A stretch of DNA of 64,000 bases from Diplonema papillatum (taxonomy: Eukaryota; Euglenozoa; Diplonemea; Diplonemida; Diplonemidae). Of the stretch, positions 58,885 to 64,000 are shown in pieces (the first letter of the stretch is position 1; each line of letters begins with the position of its first letter). The position numbers were made by a program, and so were the translations under genes. The notes below the pieces were generated by a model, which was not told where the DNA came from, made no database searches, and was given only the letters and a program-made list of their open reading frames with translations. The stretch is from contig JAPJBO010000238.1 of NCBI GenBank assembly GCA_030068145.1, positions 203,771-267,770 of the forward strand, written 5' to 3'.

Positions 58885-59080
58885 CCTGCTCAACATGCAT
58901 GCGCGTGGGGGGCCCAAGACTAAATTCAAAGCGAATTTCTTCTTGGTGTCGGTCGCAACACTTACAAACATGGCCAGCCGTATTTAAGCATACCTACTAC
59001 CCACATACCACCCGCCTCACAGCCTCAATGGTCAACCGGAGACCCTAAAACACCGAACCTCTAAACCACAATAAACGCTA
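58885..59080 (+). repeat. Dispersed repeat G, copy near 59 kb
   Basis: Close match to 51750-51960, including ATTCAAAGCGAATTTCTTCT and CCTCTAAACCACAATAAACG, with a small deletion after CAGCCGTA. Confidence 0.85.
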
Positions 59081-59242
59081 AATATACAACCCGTAACCAC
59101 ATAGCCCTTTCTTGCTCTAAGAGAACCCATGCATGAACGGACACACGGAGACCCTAAAACCCCGGACTTTCAAGAGAACTTTAACTCTAAAATGTCAACC
59201 TCCCAATTACTGCCGACCTTCTCCTTTACATTGCATCAAATA

Positions 59243-59296
59243 GGTGTCACGGCAAGTTTTGGCAGCCGCTGCTTAACAAAATTTGACGTGGGCGGC
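59243..59296 (+). repeat. Covarying hairpin O, copy 3, compact form
   Basis: GTCACGGCAAGTTTTGGCAG, loop CCGCTGCTTAA, then CAAAATTTGACGTGGGCGGC. CACG.CAA.TTTTG pairs with CAAAATTTGACGTG through one mismatch and one G-T. The internal insert of the other copies is absent. A left arm alone (GTCGCGGCAAGTTTTGGCAG) lies at 59491-59510. Confidence 0.7.
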
Positions 59297-59584
59297 TTTA
59301 GATCTACATCTGAATGACACCTCAACCACAATATGTTGTCGACAACAAGTTTAAGAATAAAACAAAACTACGCATCTCTTTCACTGTAGAGGCGCACCTT
59401 TCGCGAGCTACAGGGTCAAAACGTATTGTCTACCCCCTTTCACATTTTGAGACAAATTCATTCTCTTTTCCTCTTTACTTTGATCATAGGTGTCGCGGCA
59501 AGTTTTGGCAGCCTTCATGGCACTTGCACTTTGGGAAGGGACAGAACTCACTCACGATTTCACATCAGTGACCAAAGCATGTCA

Positions 59585-59725
59585 GCACAGGTCAAATCGA
59601 GTCTTCAAGGGCACAGGTCAATTGAACACGATTTCAAGCCAGTCAATTCGAGTGGCGAATACACGATTTCAAGCCAGTCAATTTGAGTGACGAATGCACG
59701 ATTTCAAGCCAGTCAATTCGAGTGA
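59585..59725 (+). repeat. Tandem repeat of about 41 bp, three units
   Basis: Units contain ACGATTTCAAGCCAGTCAAT and TCGAGTGACGAATGC-type text. They lie in the intron between the two fatty-acid-synthase exons. Confidence 0.85.
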
Positions 59726-60571
59726 CAGTCTGCGACCATCCTTCCACACCACACACAAAAGTCGGAGTTTAATGCCGAAACTCCCTGGCTTTTCACGCTG
59801 ATGTAGAACTACTACACCCTACCCAATCCCAAACACGTGGGGGCATCACATGGTTTCACAACGGAGTGACCACAAACGGGCGGCACCTTCTCATTGTTTT
59901 CCTTCAACCCCCCTCCCAGTCAAGCCTCTACAGTCAACCGGAGACTATAGGATACCGACCTTCTAATCCACAAATACTGCTACAAAGATGCTGAGGAGCG
60001 CCTACTGTAAGTAAGGTATGTGGATAGATGGCCGAAACCACCAATTACCAACAACCAAGGTACCCACCGATTCTCTTACCCCGTGTAACCACCACTCTTA
60101 CGACACTCAGAGCACAAAGGATACAGTGCGGGCGGTACTTATGTCGTTTTTAATTATGTCGGATTTGGTCGTGAGCCGACATAATTAACTCCGACAAATA
60201 GCTCTAGCTAGTCACTGAAGAGATTGATGGGAAGACGGCCGCTGCTCCCTTGTGGGGTTAGGGTCGAGTCTGTGTACTCACTGGCATAGGTCGCGAAGTG
60301 CTGTACCACACCACCAGGTAGTAGTTCCGTCAGAGATGATCAGCACCCGGGACAAAAATAATTAAAGTCGAAAAAGCAGAAAAGCTATGAAGAAAAATGG
60401 GCCCGACAAAATTAAAAACGACATAATTAAAATACACGAATTAAAGCCGCACTAATTACGAGCCAGACTGTATCTTCCCGTATTGACGAAGGTCAGCCGG
60501 AGACTTCAAAACCCGGAGTTTCAAGCGAACTGCCACAGTGTCACTCTAAAAAAAAAAAAAAAAAAAAACAG
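59726..60571. other. Remainder of intron, no exon found
   Basis: AT-rich stretches with TAATTAT motifs (60140-60460) include an inverted TATGTCGGATTTGGTC/GAGCCGACATAATTA pair near 60155-60188. Pieces related to repeat G (AACCGGAGACTATAGG, GCCGGAGACTTCAAAAC) occur at 59938 and 60495. The roughly 110 residues expected in the middle of the acyltransferase domain were not found here. Confidence 0.4.
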
Positions 60572-60981
60572 GTGGCGGAAGAGTGGAACGAGAAAGGAAT
60601 CTCGTTCTCGAACCTGCGCCTGCCGTGCGTCTCCGGCGAGACGACGAAGGACTTGAGGGACTCGAAGGACCTCACCCGCGAGCTGGCTGACCTGATGTCG
60701 AAGCAGTACCAGGTCGACTGGAAGAAGGCCGTCGAGTCGACGTCCAGCACGGAGATCCTCGCCTTCGGGTCGGACAGGCCGGCCCTGGCGATCTTCAGGG
60801 AAGCCGTTGAATCCGCAGGAGGCCGCGCCGAGGACTGGCAACTGGAAGCCGCCGGCGAGGGAGGCGTCGCCTGGGCGTCCATCGGACTCGACTCGCGCGA
60901 GAAGGAAGCGACGCTTCTGCGCGTGCTTCGCAGGCTGCCGTGCGGCGCTTCGTTGCCCGATGAATTGTTCATCACGCACCG
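60572..60981 (+). CDS. Fatty-acid synthase, acyltransferase domain, later exon
   Basis: Begins after a run of A ending ACAG with VAEEWNEKGISFSNLRLPCV, then SGETTKDLRDSKDLTRELAD, VDWKKAVESTSSTEILAFGS and later GGVAWASIGLDSREKEATLL. In fungal-type FAS the transferase domain ends with a P-V-Y-x-T-x-x-G-x-DLR segment, a short helix, VxW and then TH(I/V)LxFGPGG. The order here (LPCVSGETTKDLR, then VDW, then TEILAFG) corresponds. The exon ends in phase 2 at ACGCACCG before GTATGC. With the exon at 58188 it supports one gene, but the middle of the domain is missing between them. The final GPGG is replaced by SDRP. Confidence 0.6.
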
Positions 60982-60999
60982 GTATGCCACGTTTCGAGC

Positions 61000-61120
61000 T
61001 AATTTCACCTACCCCGTCACAATTTGGAAACGATCGTTTACGAGAATTCGTGATTTTTGGCCTGAAACAAAAAAACGATCGTGAAAAAAAAAAACGATCG
61101 TTTTTTTTCCATAGGGGTTT
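61000..61120. repeat. AACGATCGT palindrome cluster
   Basis: AAACGATCGTTT, AAAAACGATCGTGAAAAA and AAAAACGATCGTTTTTT occur within 90 bases. ACGATCGT is self-complementary, and the outer copies are in inverted A/T context, so a strong stem can form. It lies just after the FAS exon. Confidence 0.7.
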
Positions 61121-61560
61121 GCTTCGGTGTGTCGAGTGACGAGTAGTTCGAGTAAGGTTTTGTGTATCACGTTATTGCCACGACAGCGCTAACGAACAGA
61201 CAGTCGAGGGTAGGCATCAGATTCGTCTTTGAAGGAGCCCCTATCTCGCAACTCGTCGGAACGGTTCATCGTAGTTCGCCGGAGTCGAAGCATTGCCTTA
61301 AGTGAAGGAGTCAGGACTCAAGTTAATCATGAAGAAGTACATCAAAATTGACGAAGAAGAAAGTGCGAGACCAGGGGGAGGAAGGTGTCAGTAAACATTC
61401 ACCTAAAACCTGGACGGACGAGCTGGGAATAGCGAAAATTTGTTGGCTTGGTCAAGAGTGCCACAAGCCGCCACAGCACAGGACAAACACGGTCAACCGA
61501 AGACTTCCTAATCCACAAATAACGGAAACAGAAAAATTGAGCGGAATCAAGTGTAATCCC
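61121..61560. other. Non-coding stretch
   Basis: No exon recognised. A piece of repeat G (GTCAACCGAAGACTTCCTAA, CCACAAATAACG) is present near 61492-61520. Confidence 0.4.
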
Positions 61561-61895
61561 CCGTGTGGCAGGCTTTCCCTGGTACCTGTCTAGATCGTCG
61601 GAAGAAGAAGAAGAAAGAAAGAGGCCGCTCCTGGTCCAGGAACGTGACGCTCAACCACAGCTTGCAAAGCTTGAGTCGGAGGCAGCACCGTGTCACAACC
61701 CCGTCCGCTCTGCCCTGCGGCTGACCGTCTCGACGAGCTTGTGTTCAGCGCGAGCGCCAAGCCCCAAGGTGCGCCAAGCCTTGATGCTTTAGTTTGGGAA
61801 ATCGGTAGCCACTTGACCCGTAGGCCCGTGGCTCTGCAGTACCGCCGAACACGTGAAGCTTGGCTCCCGTGTAGCAGGCTTTCCCTGGTACCCTA
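61561..61895 (-). mobile_element. SINE-like element F, copy 5, with a partial second unit
   Basis: GGAAGAAGAAGAAGAAAGAA, then GTCCAGGAACGTGACGCTCA to GCAGGCTTTCCCTGGTACC. The same terminal piece (GTGGCAGGCTTTCCCTGGTA) also lies just left of the element at 61564-61587, either the end of a second, truncated unit or an insertion next to an older copy. ATCGTCGGAA occurs on both sides (61594-61603 and 61905-61914), a possible target duplication. Confidence 0.8.
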
Positions 61896-61939
61896 GATGG
61901 CTACATCGTCGGAAACAAAAGAAATGCCTCCACACACAG

Positions 61940-62154
61940 CTCGCCGGGAGACCTCCTGAAGGCGATGAAGAAAAGCGACGCAGCAACGGCTGTCGACAAC
62001 AGGGATGCCTGGCAGTGGGGAGACGTCAACTGGGCCATGGTCACCCTCTTTGCGGTCACGCACGTGTTGGGAATCTGGGGCCTGTTCCTCTCGTGGAACC
62101 ACCCGAACTTCTACACGCTTTGGGCGATGGCGTTCGGCCTCTACATGGTGACAG
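61940..62154 (+). CDS. Acyl-CoA desaturase, N-terminal exon
   Basis: After CACACACAG the frame gives SPGDLLKAMKKSDAATAVDN, then WQWGDVNWAMVTLFAVTHVL, GIWGLFLSWNHPNFYTLWAM and AFGLYMVTG before donor GTGTGT (phase 1 end). This is the start of a membrane delta-9-type fatty-acyl-CoA desaturase: a Trp-rich lead, first transmembrane helix with THVLGIWGLF, and the second helix up to the position where the first His box (GxxxTAGxHR) would follow in the next exon. Because the exon starts in phase 2 after a good acceptor, a 5' exon probably exists upstream. The next exon is not in the window or was missed. Its product would desaturate acyl-CoA in the ER membrane, downstream of the FAS. Confidence 0.65.
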
Positions 62155-62292
62155 GTGTGTCATTCTACTATACCTCGTCTTTCGTCCGTTTCAACACTTT
62201 TTTCTGAGACTGCAAAAAACCGAGCGTAGCGAGCTTTTTGTGAGATGGCTTTATTGTCCAAACAACCAGGCCTGCTCTCTCATTTTTATTGT

Positions 62293-62425
62293 ACAAGCAC
62301 CTGCTTTGTAGGAAATGCTTGAGGAACTGCCAGTTGCGATAGATCGAAGGAGGTAAATGTGCTGTAGCCCACGAAACGCAGGTAAATCTGGGTTTAGTGG
62401 CGGGCGTAAGCGTTCGACAACCTCC
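62293..62425 (+). repeat. Dispersed repeat E, copy 5
   Basis: GCACCTGCTTTGTAGGAAAT, GCCAGTTGCGATAGATCGAA and GGGTTTAGTGGCGGGCGTAA, as at 38098. The end of the unit is missing. 62465-62525 then resembles the right half of repeat P (GCTGGCAGCGTGTTTGGGAG). Confidence 0.8.
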
Positions 62426-62594
62426 CTCGAGTATTTCTCGCACAAAGCCCTTTCGTTGTACACTCGAAGAAGAACGCTGGCAGCGTGTTTGGGAGGAGAT
62501 TTGCCCAACGACCAGGCTTACTCCCCCCCCCCCGATGAGAGGCAGTGCTCTGCCTAAACATTAAACTAAGATTTTCCCCCCTCCCCTATACATA

Positions 62595-62891
62595 ATTACC
62601 CCAAAAAAAAAACCCGCGTGGAGGGTGGCCCCTCCATCGCGCCGCGTACACGGTGAGAACCGTGGGTAGCACCCTCTGCATCTCTCGAATCTCTGAGTTT
62701 TGAGTTTTAGTGGGTAAGTCCCGACGGAAAAACGGACAGTCCCACACTCACAAGTTTGGTCCGGCTTGTGGTCGTGCGTCACGCATTTCTCCCCTCAGTT
62801 ACCAAAAAAAAAAAACACAAACCGACGGTGACCCCCAAAACCTTTTTCAACCTTTCCAATTCCCTTCAAGATAAACCATTATACAACGGCC
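62595..62891 (+). mobile_element. Retroposon insertion with 19-bp target duplication
   Basis: CCCCCCTCCCCTATACATA occurs at 62576-62594 and 62892-62910. The 297 bases between contain TCCCACACTCACAAGTTTGG, TCCGGCTTGTGGTCGTGCGT and CCCCTCAGTTACCAAAAAAA, matching the poly(A)-tailed end at 32905-33045. The A tract is internal and about 75 further bases follow it before the target duplication. The left part (CGCGCCGCGTACACGGTGAG) is unmatched elsewhere in the window. Confidence 0.8.
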
Positions 62892-62914
62892 CCCCCCTCC
62901 CCTATACATAGGTG

Positions 62915-63025
62915 GCGGGCGAGTCACGACTCGCCCAGACTCGTCTTCACTCGCCCTGTCACTCGCCCTCACTCGCCCTTCACTCGCCCTTCACTCGCCC
63001 TCACTCGCCCTTCACTCGCCCTCAG
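62915..63025 (-). repeat. ACTCGCCCT array, inverted relative to the right-end array
   Basis: About nine units of TCACTCGCCCT are the reverse complement of the GGGCGAGT units at 63455-64000. The array starts with GGGCGAGTCACGACTCGCCC, itself a palindrome. Confidence 0.88.
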
Positions 63026-63133
63026 TATCATACAGGGTCAGCTTTTTGTGCCCTCTCCGACCCACTCAGGTGCGGGATTTAACGACAAAAATCTCGGCAA
63101 AACTACCCCGTCGCAAAAAAAAAACCCCCCATT

Positions 63134-63328
63134 ATGGTGGAGAAACACGTGTTGGAGGGGAAACGGCAGCAGGCGCTGTCGACCTACATCACGGCGGTGC
63201 TGGCCGCACAGCTAAGCGTGACGGGGGTCGACAGCGTCTTCTCGATGACGAACGCCATGGAGAAGATACGCTGCCACCATGAATCCGCAGACATTCGTCA
63301 ACCGACTGTTTCTGCGGATGCATGGTGA
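63134..63328 (+). CDS. Possible small exon, alternative frame 1
   Basis: GC-rich frame MVEKHVLEGKRQQALSTYIT, AVLAAQLSVTGVDSVFSMTN and AMEKIRC, helical and non-repetitive up to about 63275. After that the other small frame looks better. It lies between two inverted GGGCGAGT arrays. No family is recognised. Confidence 0.3.
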   Translation: MVEKHVLEGKRQQALSTYITAVLAAQLSVTGVDSVFSMTNAMEKIRCHHESADIRQPTVSADAW

Positions 63329-63404
63329 TGATGCATTTGTCGCTGACGACGATGACAACGACACCGACGATGACGACCTGGAAGCTCCCGACCTGAGGGC
63401 ATGA
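63279..63404 (+). CDS. Possible short acidic ORF (41 residues)
   Basis: ATG in GCCACCATG context, reading MNPQTFVNRLFLRMHGDDAF, then an Asp-rich tail (ADDDDNDTDDDD) and LEAPDLRA before TGA at 63402-63404. Such a tail resembles the acidic C-terminus of a larger protein, so it may be a last exon joined by splicing to an upstream frame such as 63134. Confidence 0.3.
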   Translation: MNPQTFVNRLFLRMHGDDAFVADDDDNDTDDDDLEAPDLRA

Positions 63405-63454
63405 GACCTTCAGCACACTGGGCAGTATTCTGCCATGCCACAACATCTATCATC

Positions 63455-64000
63455 ATCTGGGGCGAGTCTGGGGCGAGTCTGGGGCGAGTGGGCGAGTCAA
63501 AAGGCGAGTTTTGGGGCTCGAGGGCCCTAGGGCGAGTCTGGGGCGAGTCTGGGGCGAGTCTGGGGCGAGTCTGGGGCGAGTCTGGGGCGAGTCTGGGGCG
63601 AGTCTGGGCGAGTCAAAAGGCGAGTTTTGGGGCTCGAGGGCCCTAGGGTGAGTCTGGGGCGAGTCTGGGCGAGTCTGGGGCGAGTCTGGGGCGAGTCTGG
63701 GGCGAGTCTGGGGCGAGTGGGCGAGTCAAAAGGCGAGTTTGGGGGCTCGAGGGCCCTAGGGCGAGTCTGGGGCGAGTGGGCGAGTCAAAAGGCGAGTTTG
63801 GGGGCTCGAGGGCCCTAGGGCGAGTCTGGGGCGAGCGGGCGAGTCAAAAGGCGAGTTTGGGGGCTCGAGGGCCCTAGGGCGAGTCTGGGGCGAGTGGGCG
63901 AGTCAAAAGGCGAGTTTGGGGGCTCGAGGGCCCTAGGGCGAGTCTGGGGCGAGTCTGGGCGAGTCTGAAGGCGAGTTTGGGGGCTCGAGGGCCCTAGGGC
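63455..64000 (+). repeat. GGGCGAGTCT array with higher-order unit
   Basis: Short units of GGGGCGAGTCT (11 bases) are interspersed with a larger motif: GGGCGAGTCAAAAGGCGAGT, then TTGGGGGCTCGAGGGCCCTA, GGGCGAGT. The larger motif recurs about seven times up to the end of the window and contains the palindromes CTCGAG and GGGCCC. Continues beyond 64000. Confidence 0.93.

Overview
The window is nuclear DNA from a eukaryote, most likely a free-living euglenozoan such as a diplonemid or euglenid. The best lineage clue is an antisense piece of small-subunit rRNA (4757-4857). Its 3' end reads AACAAGGTTGCTGTAGG after GGAAGCAAAAGTCG, the euglenozoan form of this otherwise near-invariant stretch. GC-rich exons, GT-AG introns, abundant repeats and the absence of any ribosome-binding-site or operon organisation agree with this. 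The assignment rests on recognition and was not tested by a search.

Layout. 2.1-10.0 kb: a split gene for an EF-hand/coiled-coil protein whose intron space holds a gene fragment and two abutting transposons. 13-16.5 kb: an intact gene with an SH3-like LNG module, behind three truncated copies of its own 5' end and ahead of a broken 3' copy. 16.8-20.7 kb: two DNA elements joined end to end. 21.2-23.2 kb: a secreted ML-like protein gene between its own fragments. 24.8-28.2 kb: a secreted Notum/pectin-acetylesterase-like hydrolase gene, again between its own 5' and 3' fragments. 29.9-38.4 kb: minisatellite, retroelement and DNA-transposon remains. 38.7-39.8 kb: a two-exon gene for a small single-pass membrane protein. 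44.5-49.1 kb: a giant minisatellite. 49.3-50.6 kb: two exons of an unrecognised gene. 52.2 kb: a large-subunit rRNA fragment. 57.6-62.2 kb: a fatty-acid-synthase acyltransferase gene (with an upstream fragment) followed by an exon of an acyl-CoA desaturase. 62.5-64 kb: a retroposon and short repeat arrays.

Recurring themes. Most real genes appear once intact, with truncated 5' copies upstream and truncated 3' copies downstream. Predicted introns share a donor close to GTNTGY and an acceptor ending ACAG after an A/C-rich, T-poor tract. DNA transposons with TA target duplications insert at CCCCTAGGGG-like sites and stack against each other. Small hairpin repeats keep pairing while their sequences differ. 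The recognisable proteins lean towards lipid metabolism and secretion (fatty-acid synthase, desaturase, lipid-binding-type domain, secreted esterase), but nothing shows that they are co-regulated.
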